A stretch of 64,000 bases of DNA, taken from the NCBI GenBank assembly GCA_964508135.1, contig CAZDSU010000003.1, positions 107,994 through 171,993 on the forward strand, read 5' to 3'. The notes beneath the pieces are model-generated. The model saw only the letters and a list, made by a program, of their open reading frames with translations. It was not told the DNA's origin and searched no databases. Shown one piece after another: positions 54,341 through 62,423 of this stretch. This stretch comes from UBA6168 sp964508135. Lineage in GTDB: Bacteria > Bacteroidota > Bacteroidia > Chitinophagales > Saprospiraceae. Every line of letters begins with the position of its first letter. The first letter of the stretch is position 1. The position numbers and the translations under genes are program-made.

Positions 54341-54364
54341 ACGGCGTCTCCAACGAGACGCCGT
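54341..54364 (+). terminator. Rho-independent terminator of the CBM48 gene
   Basis: Arms 54341-54350 and 54355-54364 (ACGGCGTCTC), loop CAAC, followed by a run of T residues at 54364-54371. A small GGCCG/CGGCC hairpin precedes it. Confidence 0.9.
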
Positions 54365-54479
54365 TTTTTTTTGTTTTTTGTCAAAAACGAAACAAATAAT
54401 GTTGTTTTGAAACAAAACATTTCAATACCTTCGGCTCAGTTTTTCAACCTAATTTTTCACAACTAAAATCAACTAACTT

Positions 54480-54983
54480 ATGGAGATCAACTTTCTTGCC
54501 GTTCTGGTAGCGGCACTCGTCCCAACCCTGATTGGCTTCGTCTGGTACCACCCTAAAGTAGTGGGCACCGCTTGGATGAAAGCTGCCGACATGACCGAAG
54601 AAAAAATGAAAGGCGCCAACATGGCCCTGATTTTCGGCCTGTCCTTCTTTTTCAGTTTAATGCTGGCCATGTCCATGAACAACCTGACTATTCACCAATT
54701 CAACATTCCTGGGCTGTTCAACGTCAAAGGCCAAGACCCGGTAGCGGGGTCTCCGGAAGCGGTCTTCATTGCTGACTTTTTCACCAAATATGGCACCCTC
54801 CACCGCACCTTCGCTCACGGCATGGTGCATGGCATCATCACGATGCTGTTCTTTGGGCTGCCCATCTTGGCCACCAACGCCATGTTTGAGCGCAAGGGCT
54901 GGAAGTACATCCTAATCAACTTCGGTTATTGGGTAATTACTATCGCCATCATGGGCGGCATTGTTTGTGGCTGGCCAAAATAA
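54480..54983 (+). CDS. DUF1761 membrane protein
   Basis: A 167-aa protein with about four membrane helices, starting MEINFLAVLVAALVPTLIGF. The FVWYHPKVVGTAWMKAADMT loop and HGMVHGIITMLFFGLPILAT helix fit DUF1761. The function of the family is unknown. A near-consensus TACCTTCG lies about 50 bp upstream. An inverted repeat follows the gene at 54993-55044. Confidence 0.82.
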   Translation: MEINFLAVLVAALVPTLIGFVWYHPKVVGTAWMKAADMTEEKMKGANMALIFGLSFFFSLMLAMSMNNLTIHQFNIPGLFNVKGQDPVAGSPEAVFIADFFTKYGTLHRTFAHGMVHGIITMLFFGLPILATNAMFERKGWKYILINFGYWVITIAIMGGIVCGWPK

Positions 54984-54992
54984 TTTACGACT

Positions 54993-55044
54993 GACGGTTT
55001 ACGATTTACGAAAGGGCTGCCCCAATCGTAAATCGTAAATCGTC
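54993..55044. repeat. Inverted repeat between the DUF1761 and DUF1905 genes
   Basis: Arms 54993-55011 and 55026-55044 pair 18 of 19, built from TTTACGA/TCGTAAA units, loop 14 nt. Confidence 0.8.
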
Positions 55045-55060
55045 ATTCCAAAATAACAAG

Positions 55061-55576
55061 ATGACGTTCACCACCCCGCTCGAAAACTTCAACACCGCCC
55101 TTTGGACTTTTCACATCGTGGTGCTGGAGCAGTACGCCAAGCCGTTTTTGGATGGAAATGACCGCCGGGTGGTCTGCACCCTGAACGGTAGCCTGGAGTT
55201 CCAGTGTGCCCTGATGCCCAAGGGCGACGGCCATTTTTTCATCAACATCAACAAAAAAATTCGGGACAAGCTCAAGCTGCAACTCGGCTCGATGGTGGAG
55301 GTTTCGCTCCGCAAAGACGAGAGCGAGTATGGCTTGCCCATGCCCGAGGAATTTGGCGAAACGCTGGCACAGGACGAGGAAGGCAATCGCTACTTTCAAG
55401 CACTCACACCGGGCAAACAGCGTAACCTGCTCTACATCGCTGGTCAGCCCAAGACCTCCGACACCCGACTAAAACGGGCCATCGTGCTGGTGGAACACCT
55501 CAAGGCCAACAAAGGCAAGATTGACTTCAAGCAGCTCAACCTGGACATGAAGGAAGCCAACCGCTCAGGGTTTTAA
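55061..55576 (+). CDS. DUF1905/YdeI (OmdA-like) protein
   Basis: A 171-aa soluble protein: an N-terminal DUF1905 beta-barrel (CTLNGSLEFQCALMPKGDGH, FININKKIRDKLKLQLGSMV) followed by a YdeI/OmpD-associated helical region (YFQALTPGKQRNLLYIAG ... RLKRAIVLVEHLKANKGK). Relatives are linked to stress or bacteriocin protection, but the molecular role is unknown. It is preceded by an inverted repeat and has no recognisable -7 box nearby. Confidence 0.82.
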   Translation: MTFTTPLENFNTALWTFHIVVLEQYAKPFLDGNDRRVVCTLNGSLEFQCALMPKGDGHFFININKKIRDKLKLQLGSMVEVSLRKDESEYGLPMPEEFGETLAQDEEGNRYFQALTPGKQRNLLYIAGQPKTSDTRLKRAIVLVEHLKANKGKIDFKQLNLDMKEANRSGF

Positions 55577-55623
55577 AAGAAATTTTTCCCTAAAATACAT
55601 TTAAGAATTTTATGCCCGATGCC

Positions 55624-55631
55624 TACCTTTG
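55624..55631 (+). promoter_or_regulatory. Likely -7 box of the yebC-like gene
   Basis: TACCTTTG, 73 nt before the ATG at 55704. The leader contains tandem CAACAATT units (55670-55690). Confidence 0.55.
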
Positions 55632-55703
55632 CACCCGTTTTTAAAGAAGGCTGGGCAAAGGGGCCAACAATTCAACAATTCAACAATAAAGCAATCCATA
55701 ATC

Positions 55704-56423
55704 ATGGGAAGAGCATTTGAATATCGCAAGGCAACTAAAATGAAGCGCTGGGCAGGCATGGCCAAGGCGTTCACCCGGGTGGGCAGGCAGATAGCCCTTG
55801 CCGTGAAATCGGGTGGCGGCGACCCCAACTACAACCCCCGCTTGCGCATGGCCATCCAGAACGCCAAGGCCGCCAATATGCCCAAGGCCAACGTGGACAA
55901 CGCCATTAAAAAAGCAACTTCAAAAGAATCCGAGAACTACGAGGAAGTCGTGTACGAAGGTTACGCACCACATGGCATTGCCATACTGGTGGAAACCGCC
56001 ACCGACAATCCGACCCGAACCGTGGCCAACGTCCGCCACGTGTTTTCAAAATACGGTGGCTCGCTCGGCACTTCCGGTTCGGTGGACTATATGTTTTCCC
56101 GCAAGGCCATTTTCGCCGTAGCAAAAACCGCCATTGCAGACCGGGACGAGTTTGAGTTGGAGATGATTGATGCTGGCTTAGAGGAAATCAAAGAGGAGGA
56201 CGAGCAAATGCTCCTCATCGCTGGGTTTAGCGACTTCGGCAGCTTGACCAAGGCACTGGAAGACAAGGGCATCGAAATCCAGGAATCAAGGTTTGAGCGA
56301 ATCCCCGCCATGCTGAAAAAACTCAGTGACGAGGAGGTCGAAGATGTCATCAAATTGATTGAAAAAATGGAGGAAGACGACGATGTTCAGTTCGTTTTTC
56401 ACACGATGGATATGACAGAGTAA
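55704..56423 (+). CDS. YebC/PmpR-family protein
   Basis: The ATG at 55704 (MGRAFEYRKATKMKRWAGMA) matches the conserved Bacteroidota start of the family; the longer frame from 55629 reads through repeats. The 239-aa product shows the three-domain YebC pattern, including KSGGGDPNYNPRLRMAIQNAKAANMPK and YEGYAPHGIAILVETATDNPTRT. The family is described as transcriptional regulators and, more recently, as ribosome-associated factors easing translation of proline-rich stretches. Confidence 0.95.
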   Translation: MGRAFEYRKATKMKRWAGMAKAFTRVGRQIALAVKSGGGDPNYNPRLRMAIQNAKAANMPKANVDNAIKKATSKESENYEEVVYEGYAPHGIAILVETATDNPTRTVANVRHVFSKYGGSLGTSGSVDYMFSRKAIFAVAKTAIADRDEFELEMIDAGLEEIKEEDEQMLLIAGFSDFGSLTKALEDKGIEIQESRFERIPAMLKKLSDEEVEDVIKLIEKMEEDDDVQFVFHTMDMTE

Positions 56424-56429
56424 GGTATG

Positions 56430-56477
56430 AGGTATGAGGTATGGAGGTATGACAGTTCATGTCCATACCTCATACCT
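56430..56477. repeat. Inverted repeat between yebC and the MORN-caspase gene (convergent)
   Basis: Arms 56430-56444 and 56463-56477 (15 bp perfect, AGGTATGAGGTATGG), loop 18 nt. GGTATGA units repeat at least four times across 56423-56492. Confidence 0.8.
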
Positions 56478-56490
56478 CCAAACCTCATAC

Positions 56491-57957
56491 CTATCTAACA
56501 ACTCCCACCGGCAGCTTGCCATCATATTTTCCGGTCAGAACAGGCGTTTGCGCCCCAGCTGTGTAGCTGCTAACTTTCGATTTTACAAAAGCGAACAACT
56601 CCTCGATGGTGACGATTTTGTCCTTGTCGGCATCGGCTTCACCTTTGAGGCCACGGATAAGATAATGGCTGAAAACACCTGAACGAAGCCCAGTGTCCTC
56701 TAGTGAAACTTCCTGCCCTTTTGACGACATGAACAGCGCCATGCCGCTATCGCAATTTTCAAACGCCTTGTAATATTTGTCGAGCATGTCACCAACGGAC
56801 GGCTCCTTGGCGGCGAGCATTTCGGATGCAAATTGGCTGCCGATGAGTGAGCCAGAGTGACAAGCGTCGCCTAGCACAATCTTCTGTCGTGCCCTGCTTT
56901 GCTCCAAAATATGTCGGATTTCGGAGTGCTCCAGGCGGTGGCTGTACCCATCGAAGTCCACCGGGACGAAGGCTCCCTCGATGCCGTGCCCGGAGAAGTA
57001 GAACAGCACCACGTCGTTTTCGTCGGCTTGCAGAAAAACACTTCGCATGGCATCCAGCAGGTTATCACGGGTGGCATTGTCGTCCACGAGCACCCGCAAC
57101 TGCTCGTCGGGCAGTGCGCCACCTTCGGGGCTTTTTAGGAAGGCGTAAAAATGGTATGCGTCGTCGTCCGTGTAGCGGAGGGCAGGCATGTCCGTGTAGT
57201 TGGCCACGCCAGCCACCACTGCCCAGACTTTCACTTGTGGGTCGTAGGTGGGGGATGGGGCAGGTGTTTTTAAAGCGACTTCGGTGTCAAGGGCGGTTGC
57301 ATCGGCTGGTTCGTTGGCGACGGGTCTGCGTGACTTGCCGTTCACCCATTCGCCAGGGTTGGCCCCGCCGTTTTCATCAAAAAAAACGCCAGCACCGTTC
57401 TTCTGGTTATTGGCCCATTGCCCCACATATTTTGCCCCGCTTTTGTAAAACATGGTACCTGCCCCATTGAAGCGGCCCTCCCGAAAGCGCCCCTCGTACC
57501 GGTCGCCAGTGTGGAAGGAGTAAGTGCCGAGGCCCTCTTGTTTGTTGGATTGCCAGTCGCCGTCGTACCTGTCGCCGTTGGCAAAGCGCATGATGCCTTT
57601 GCCGTGAAATTGGCTCCGTTTGAACTGGCCAAAATACTCGTGCCCCTCGTTGAAGGTAAATTTGCCTTCGCCCTGTTGCATATTGTCCTGCCAGTGGCCG
57701 ATGTACTTGTTGCCGTTGGCACAGTAGAGGATGCCCTTTCCGTTGGGCTTGCCGTTTTGGAAGTCGCCGATGTACTTGTTGCCGTTCGGGTACTGGTAGG
57801 TACCATAGCCGTCCGAACAGTTGCCGTTTACACAGCCGCTCGGTTCTAGGTTGTTGTTGGTAAAAAAGCGGGCGTCATCAACGCCGCTGGCCGAAGCCGA
57901 GACATGAAAAAGGAGGGCGAACCCTGTCAATACTGCACACTGCTTTAAATTCCTCAT
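56491..57957 (-). CDS. MORN-repeat caspase (peptidase C14) with EF-hand-like loop
   Basis: The ATG at 57957 gives a signal peptide (MRNLKQCAVLTGFALLFHVS ASA) and 488 aa. Seven 23-residue MORN repeats span about 51-210 (pattern G-x-Y-x-Y-x-N-G-x-x-Y-x-G-x-W). A caspase/metacaspase p20-like domain follows (243-435) with catalytic His324 in FSGHG and Cys366 in DACHSG. Near the end, D442, D444, D446 and E453 form an EF-hand-type 12-residue loop. It is predicted to be an exported, possibly calcium-responsive cysteine protease. The natural substrate is unknown; self-processing is typical of metacaspases. Confidence 0.88.
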   Translation of the reverse strand: MRNLKQCAVLTGFALLFHVSASASGVDDARFFTNNNLEPSGCVNGNCSDGYGTYQYPNGNKYIGDFQNGKPNGKGILYCANGNKYIGHWQDNMQQGEGKFTFNEGHEYFGQFKRSQFHGKGIMRFANGDRYDGDWQSNKQEGLGTYSFHTGDRYEGRFREGRFNGAGTMFYKSGAKYVGQWANNQKNGAGVFFDENGGANPGEWVNGKSRRPVANEPADATALDTEVALKTPAPSPTYDPQVKVWAVVAGVANYTDMPALRYTDDDAYHFYAFLKSPEGGALPDEQLRVLVDDNATRDNLLDAMRSVFLQADENDVVLFYFSGHGIEGAFVPVDFDGYSHRLEHSEIRHILEQSRARQKIVLGDACHSGSLIGSQFASEMLAAKEPSVGDMLDKYYKAFENCDSGMALFMSSKGQEVSLEDTGLRSGVFSHYLIRGLKGEADADKDKIVTIEELFAFVKSKVSSYTAGAQTPVLTGKYDGKLPVGVVR

Positions 57958-58206
57958 TGTTCCGGGTTTTGATTTTGAAAAAAAGGTAGCAGTGTTGCAT
58001 CGGGTGATATTGATGAAATTAGAAATTGGAAATCGAAGTTTCAAGCAAATAAAATGGGAATGGGGAATTGGCTGGATAGCCCGTTTTGAATTTGTTGCAA
58101 CTCAAACGCAAAGCCATACGGGGGTTATTTTATGATAAAAAAGTTTTAGGGAAAAAATCACTGGGCGTGACATGCGGCTTCGGTCGTCGGATTAAAAATG
58201 AATGGC

Positions 58207-58214
58207 TATTTTTG
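58207..58214 (+). promoter_or_regulatory. Likely -7 box of the DUF4920 lipoprotein gene
   Basis: TATTTTTG, 41 nt before the ATG at 58255. The rest of the divergent gap 57958-58206 shows nothing recognisable. Confidence 0.5.
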
Positions 58215-58254
58215 CCACGAAACAAATTTTCTAATCAAAAAAAAATAAGCTCCA

Positions 58255-58752
58255 ATGGTAAAGAAATTCTTTTTCGTTGCAATCATTGCCGCCAGCTTCA
58301 TGGCTTGTGGTGGCGAACAACCCGCTGACACCACCGTTCAAACTGGCCAACCACAGACCTTCGGCGACGCCATCACCACCGACGGTGCCGTTTCGATGAG
58401 CGAGATGGTGGGCAAATTGCAGGGCGTTGACTCCGTCCAAGTTAAGGTCAAGGGCAAAGTCGAGTCGGTCTGCCAAGTGAAAGGCTGCTGGGTCAACCTA
58501 CACGACGAGCAAGCAGGCGACATGTTCGTGAAGTTCAAGGACTACGGCTTTTTTCTCCCGAAGGACATCGCTGGGCGTGAAGTCGTGATGGAGGGCTACG
58601 CTTTCCGGGAGACTACTTCCGTGGAAGACCTCAAGCACTACGCCGAGGACGAAGGCAAGTCGAAGGAAGAAATTGAGGCCATTACCCAACCGAAAGAAGA
58701 ACTGAAATTCATGGCCAGCGGCGTGGTGCTGCTGCCGGAAAACAAGCAGTGA
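58255..58752 (+). CDS. DUF4920 lipoprotein
   Basis: A 165-aa lipoprotein (FMACGG, Cys18). The body matches DUF4920: VQVKVKGKVESVCQVKGCWV, MFVKFKDYGFFLPKDIAGRE, VVMEGYAF. The pair of cysteines in VCQVKGCW could bind metal or form a disulfide. It is an OB-fold-like periplasmic or outer-membrane protein of unknown function, common in Bacteroidota. An inverted repeat separates it from the cyclase gene. Confidence 0.85.
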   Translation: MVKKFFFVAIIAASFMACGGEQPADTTVQTGQPQTFGDAITTDGAVSMSEMVGKLQGVDSVQVKVKGKVESVCQVKGCWVNLHDEQAGDMFVKFKDYGFFLPKDIAGREVVMEGYAFRETTSVEDLKHYAEDEGKSKEEIEAITQPKEELKFMASGVVLLPENKQ

Positions 58753-58756
58753 AGAC

Positions 58757-58815
58757 AGTTATGAGTTATGAGTTTTGAGTTAGCCCACGCCATTCAAAGC
58801 TCATAACTCATAACT
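58757..58815. repeat. Inverted repeat between the DUF4920 and cyclase genes
   Basis: Arms 58757-58772 and 58800-58815 (16 bp perfect), built from AGTTATG and CTCATAA units, loop 27 nt. A third TCATAAC copy touches the cyclase start. Confidence 0.8.
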
Positions 58816-58823
58816 CATAACTT

Positions 58824-60956
58824 ATGAAAATCTGGCCCATTCAAATCGCCCTGTTGCTCCTGCCCTGCCTGGCTTTCTCGCAGGGGAATCCGGCTGCCGA
58901 CAGCCTGTTCCGGCTGTTGAAAACCGCTCGGCCAGACACCAACAAAGTCAACCTGCTCAACGACCTGGCTTGGGAACTCAAGTTTGACGACCCAAAAACG
59001 GCCACACTCCACCTTGATTCCGCATTGGCACTGGCTCGGCGGCTCCACTTCAAAACGGGCGAAGGCAACGCCCTCAACTACCGGGGCGTGGTGGCCGACA
59101 TCCACGGCCAACCCGACGTGGCCATTGACTTTTTTCAACAATCAAAACAAGTGCGGGAGCAACTCGGCGACCGCAAGGGCATGGCCTCGCTCCTCAACAA
59201 CATCGCCAACGTCAAGGAAAACAAGGGCGACTACCTCGGCGCACTCGACGGCTACCAGCAGTCGCTGAAAATCCGGGAACAACTCGCCGACACCGCCCGC
59301 ATCCTCCGCTCCTACTACAATATCGCCAACCTGCTGGAAAAAATGGGCGACTACCCCGAGGCGCTCGACAATATTTTTCGATACCTCGAAGGTGCCGACA
59401 CAGAAGCGGAGGCCGACGGCATCGCCAACGCCTGGAACATTATCGGGAACATCCGCACGGAAACCGACCGCTACCCAGAGGCGCAGGTCGCCTACCAAAA
59501 AGCGCTCGACCTGCACCGCAGCCTTGGCAACGAATGGCAGCAGGCCTCCGTGCTCACCAACATCGCCAACCTCCACGACAGCCAGGGCGAGGCGCTGATG
59601 GACAAGGACGTGCTCGTGGACAGCGTGAAGCAGTTGTTTGAAAAAGCCGTCAAAATTTACCAGGATGCACTGGCCATCCGGCAGCGGCTGGAAGACCAAA
59701 GCGGACAAGCTGAAATCTTCAATAACATGGGCTATGTGCTAAAGAATTTTGGCAGTTTTTATGATAAAAAAGGCGACAACGAACGGGCCCAAAAAACTTG
59801 GGCGCAAACCGAGGACTACTTCGCCCGCTCCCTGAAAATTCGGGAAGAGCTGGGCGAACGGGCGGGCATCATGGAGGTGTACAACGGCATCGCCGACGTG
59901 CGCCGCCGCCAGAAACGCTACCCAGAAGCACTGGACTACACGGAGCGTTACCACGCCATTGCGAAGGAAATCAACGACCGGAAGTTCCAGCAGAGCGCCC
60001 TGAAAGACATGGCACGCATCCATTTTAAATTGGGCAATTTTGAAACCGCCTACCGCTACCGGGAACAATACGACGAGCTTCGCTACTCGACCTTCAACGA
60101 GGAGCGCATCAACGCCGAACAGCGCCGGGAGGCCGTTTACACCGACAAGAAAAAGCAACAGGAAATCGAGAAACAGCAGCAGGCACTGCAACTGAAAGAT
60201 GCCCAACTGCGCAGTGAGCGCACCTTCCGCTACTCGCTGCTCGGCGGGGCGGGGCTGCTCACGCTGCTGGCGCTCACGCTGTTCAGGAGCAACAAAACGG
60301 TGAAGCGGGAAAAGCAGCGCTCGGAAGAACTGCTTCTCAACATCCTTCCCGAACAGACGGCCAACGAACTCAAGGCGCACGGCAAGGCCAAGGCCCGCCG
60401 CTACGATTCCGTGACGGTGCTGTTTTCGGACTTCAAGTCCTTCACCCAGATTGCGGAGCAAATGCCCGCCGAGGCGCTGGTGGCCGAGCTGGACGAGTGT
60501 TTTCGGGCCTTCGATGAAATCATCGGGCGGCACGGCATCGAGAAAATCAAGACCATCGGCGATGCCTATTTCTGCGCTGCTGGCCTGCCCGAACCCACCA
60601 CGACCCACGCCGAGGACATGGTGCGGGCGGCGCTGGAAATGCAGGTTTTTATGGAAAAATTCAGGCAACAACAGCGGGCGGCGAGCAAGCCGGAGTTCTT
60701 CTGCCGCATCGGCATCCACACCGGGCCAGTGGTGGCAGGGGTGGTCGGCCAGAAGAAATTCGCCTACGACATCTGGGGCGACACGGTGAACATGGGCGCC
60801 CGAATGGAACAGAGCGGCGAACCTGACCGGGTGAACATCTCGCAAACGACCTACGAGCTGGTCAAGGACAAATTCCGCTGTACTCATCGGGGCAAAGTGG
60901 CAGCGAAAAACAAGGGGGAGGTGGATATGTATTTTGTGGAGGATGCATTCGTTTGA
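58824..60956 (+). CDS. TPR sensor plus class III adenylate cyclase
   Basis: A 710-aa protein: signal peptide, about eight TPRs (residues 25-430) outside the cytoplasmic membrane, coiled coil, membrane helix (about 471-488), then a class III cyclase domain. Catalytic residues are complete: metal ligands Asp536 (LFSDFKSFT) and Asp580 (TIGDAYF), adenine-specifying Lys576 and Asp649 (YDIWGD), and transition-state Asn656 and Arg660 (NMGARM). The Lys/Asp pair indicates ATP rather than GTP as substrate. cAMP production in response to a periplasmic partner bound by the TPRs is inferred. Confidence 0.9.
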   Translation: MKIWPIQIALLLLPCLAFSQGNPAADSLFRLLKTARPDTNKVNLLNDLAWELKFDDPKTATLHLDSALALARRLHFKTGEGNALNYRGVVADIHGQPDVAIDFFQQSKQVREQLGDRKGMASLLNNIANVKENKGDYLGALDGYQQSLKIREQLADTARILRSYYNIANLLEKMGDYPEALDNIFRYLEGADTEAEADGIANAWNIIGNIRTETDRYPEAQVAYQKALDLHRSLGNEWQQASVLTNIANLHDSQGEALMDKDVLVDSVKQLFEKAVKIYQDALAIRQRLEDQSGQAEIFNNMGYVLKNFGSFYDKKGDNERAQKTWAQTEDYFARSLKIREELGERAGIMEVYNGIADVRRRQKRYPEALDYTERYHAIAKEINDRKFQQSALKDMARIHFKLGNFETAYRYREQYDELRYSTFNEERINAEQRREAVYTDKKKQQEIEKQQQALQLKDAQLRSERTFRYSLLGGAGLLTLLALTLFRSNKTVKREKQRSEELLLNILPEQTANELKAHGKAKARRYDSVTVLFSDFKSFTQIAEQMPAEALVAELDECFRAFDEIIGRHGIEKIKTIGDAYFCAAGLPEPTTTHAEDMVRAALEMQVFMEKFRQQQRAASKPEFFCRIGIHTGPVVAGVVGQKKFAYDIWGDTVNMGARMEQSGEPDRVNISQTTYELVKDKFRCTHRGKVAAKNKGEVDMYFVEDAFV

Positions 60957-61038
60957 TGTGTTTGAATTTAATGGCTTGGCTTTTACCTTTTCTCCCTTAT
61001 TTTCGTGGTTGTGTGTGGAAATCTTTTAAAATCAGTTT

Positions 61039-61269
61039 ATGAAAAACTATCGTTCGTTAATCAGCATCAATCCAAATATCCGTTTTGGGAAGCCGTGCAT
61101 AAAAGGCACCCGAATCTCTGTCGGCGATATTTTGGGTTGGTTGGCCGCTGGTATGACAAATGAGGAAATCATCGGCGATTTCCCGGAATTGAGCATTGAA
61201 GCCATCCGTGCGGCACTTGCCTTCGCCGCCGATAGGGAAGAGAGTACCAAAATACTTGCTACGGCATGA
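61039..61269 (+). CDS. DUF433 antitoxin (VapB45-like)
   Basis: A 76-aa protein with the DUF433 HTH: ISINPNIRFGKPCIKGTRIS, VGDILGWLAAGMTNEEIIGD, FPELSIEAIRAALAFAA. It is followed by the toxin gene with a 4-bp ATGA overlap (61266-61269), which implies translational coupling. It likely binds and neutralises the PIN-like toxin and represses its own promoter. Confidence 0.9.
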   Translation: MKNYRSLISINPNIRFGKPCIKGTRISVGDILGWLAAGMTNEEIIGDFPELSIEAIRAALAFAADREESTKILATA

Positions 61270-61601
61270 AGCTGCTACTCGACGCAAATCTTTCGTGGAG
61301 GCTGGTCAAGCAACTTTCCGCCAACTTTTCGCAGGTCGAACACGTGACAAGGACAGGACTAGCTATTCCAGCAAGTGACAAGGAGATTTGGAAATGGGCA
61401 AAAACCAATGAATTCCATATTGTTACCAATGATGAGGACTTTGCCAATTTGTTGATGTTACGGGGATTTCCACCCAAATTAATCCTAATCCGCCGAGGAA
61501 ATCAAAGTACCGAGCAAATTGCAAAGCTGCTGATTGCAAGCCACCATGCAATTGAAGCACTTGACGAAAGCGAACACCAAGGCTTGATAGAGATTTTTTA
61601 A
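61266..61601 (+). CDS. DUF5615 PIN-like toxin (VapC45-like)
   Basis: A 111-aa PIN-like protein. It starts MKLLLDANLSWRLVKQL with the catalytic Asp in LLLDANLS, has a second acidic motif IVTNDEDFANLL, and the RGFPPKLILIRRGN segment typical of DUF5615. Expected to be a ribonuclease toxin held by the DUF433 partner. The pair sits between the cyclase and a remnant of a second cyclase. Confidence 0.88.
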   Translation: MKLLLDANLSWRLVKQLSANFSQVEHVTRTGLAIPASDKEIWKWAKTNEFHIVTNDEDFANLLMLRGFPPKLILIRRGNQSTEQIAKLLIASHHAIEALDESEHQGLIEIF

Positions 61602-61606
61602 TGTGC

Positions 61607-61651
61607 CAAAACATTAAGGGAGAGGTGGACATGTATTTTGTGGAAATGTAA
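61607..61651 (+). pseudogene. Remnant of a second cyclase C-terminus
   Basis: The frame ending at TAA 61649-61651 reads QNIKGEVDMYFVEM, closely matching the end of the intact cyclase (KNKGEVDMYFVED at 60912-60950). Base differences are partly silent, so it is a diverged paralogue tail rather than a recent copy. The rest of that gene is gone; the toxin-antitoxin pair lies directly before it. Confidence 0.6.
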
Positions 61652-61690
61652 ACCATCAGAATCTATTAATTCAAATCTTAAAATCAATTT

Positions 61691-62173
61691 ATGAAACAGC
61701 TTTTTTTATTCTTGGTTATCAGTGTCACTGCTCTTACATCTTTGCAATCACAATCAGGCCAAGTCAGTTCAAATTTGGTAGGACCTCAAGGGGAAATATT
61801 TAAAGTTGTTGATGAGCAACCTTTATTTTCTGGATGTGATGCTGAAATGGAATTTGAGAAGCGGAAAAAATGTGCAGCGGAAAAAATGCTTGATTTCATT
61901 GCCGAGAACCTTGATTATCCTGAAGAGGCCTTGGCAAAAGAAATTGAAGGTAAAGTCTATGTCATGTTTGTCGTAGAGTTAGATGGGTCAATAAGCAATA
62001 TTGACGTTGTCCGAGACCTTGGTGCTGGCACCAAAGAGGAGATTATTCGATTGATTGAGTCAATGCCTTTGTGGGAACCAGGTAGAATTCGTGGCAAGAT
62101 TGTCAGGTGCCAATACAACCTTCCCGTCCAATTTGAATTATCGCCAAAACCAAAAAAGAAGAGAAGAAACTAA
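61691..62173 (+). CDS. Exported TonB C-terminal-domain protein
   Basis: A 160-aa protein with a signal peptide (MKQLFLFLVISVTALTSLQS). Residues about 75-155 are a TonB C-terminal domain (LDYPEEALAKEIEGKVYVMF, VVELDGSISNIDVVRDLGAG). It lacks the transmembrane anchor and Pro-rich region of real TonB, so it is a periplasmic stand-alone domain. Two cysteine pairs are present. A basic KPKKKRRN tail ends the protein. Composition is somewhat AT-richer than the neighbours. Function unknown. Confidence 0.75.
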   Translation: MKQLFLFLVISVTALTSLQSQSGQVSSNLVGPQGEIFKVVDEQPLFSGCDAEMEFEKRKKCAAEKMLDFIAENLDYPEEALAKEIEGKVYVMFVVELDGSISNIDVVRDLGAGTKEEIIRLIESMPLWEPGRIRGKIVRCQYNLPVQFELSPKPKKKRRN

Positions 62174-62268
62174 ATCGAATTTTTCAAGAAATTTTACGTC
62201 CTAAGCAGCGAACGGAAACCCTTGTGCGTATTGGTTGTGGTTTAAAGAAATAGGCGTTATTTACGTGC

Positions 62269-62322
62269 AGGCGGCCTCGTTTACTCTCACTAAAATTTGT
62301 AAACAAAATTCAGGGGCCGCCT
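62269..62322 (+). terminator. Stem-loop with T-run downstream of the TonB-C gene
   Basis: AGGCGGCC (62269-62276) pairs with GGCCGCCT (62315-62322), with an inner GTTTAC/GTAAAC stem. It is followed by TCATTTTTT. Likely terminator; the gap 62174-62423 contains no other gene. Confidence 0.55.
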
Positions 62323-62370
62323 TCATTTTTTCCTACCTGCATCATCTTCGCCCTTTCCACGTTTCCCGTT

Positions 62371-62378
62371 TAACTTTG
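62371..62378 (+). promoter_or_regulatory. Likely -7 box of the MBL-fold hydrolase gene
   Basis: TAACTTTG, 46 nt before the start. Tandem CAATTTC units follow (62391-62420). Confidence 0.5.
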
Positions 62379-62423
62379 CCCCGACAACTCAATTTCTCAA
62401 TTTCGTAATTTCCCAATTTCCAG

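Noticed and set aside
58086..58328. Small plus-strand ORF of 80 codons upstream of the DUF4920 gene
   Set aside because: Overlaps the DUF4920 start and promoter, with no domain or composition support.
59739..60887. 382-codon open frame on the minus strand
   Set aside because: Antisense to the adenylate cyclase, whose catalytic residues are fully conserved; no recognisable domain.
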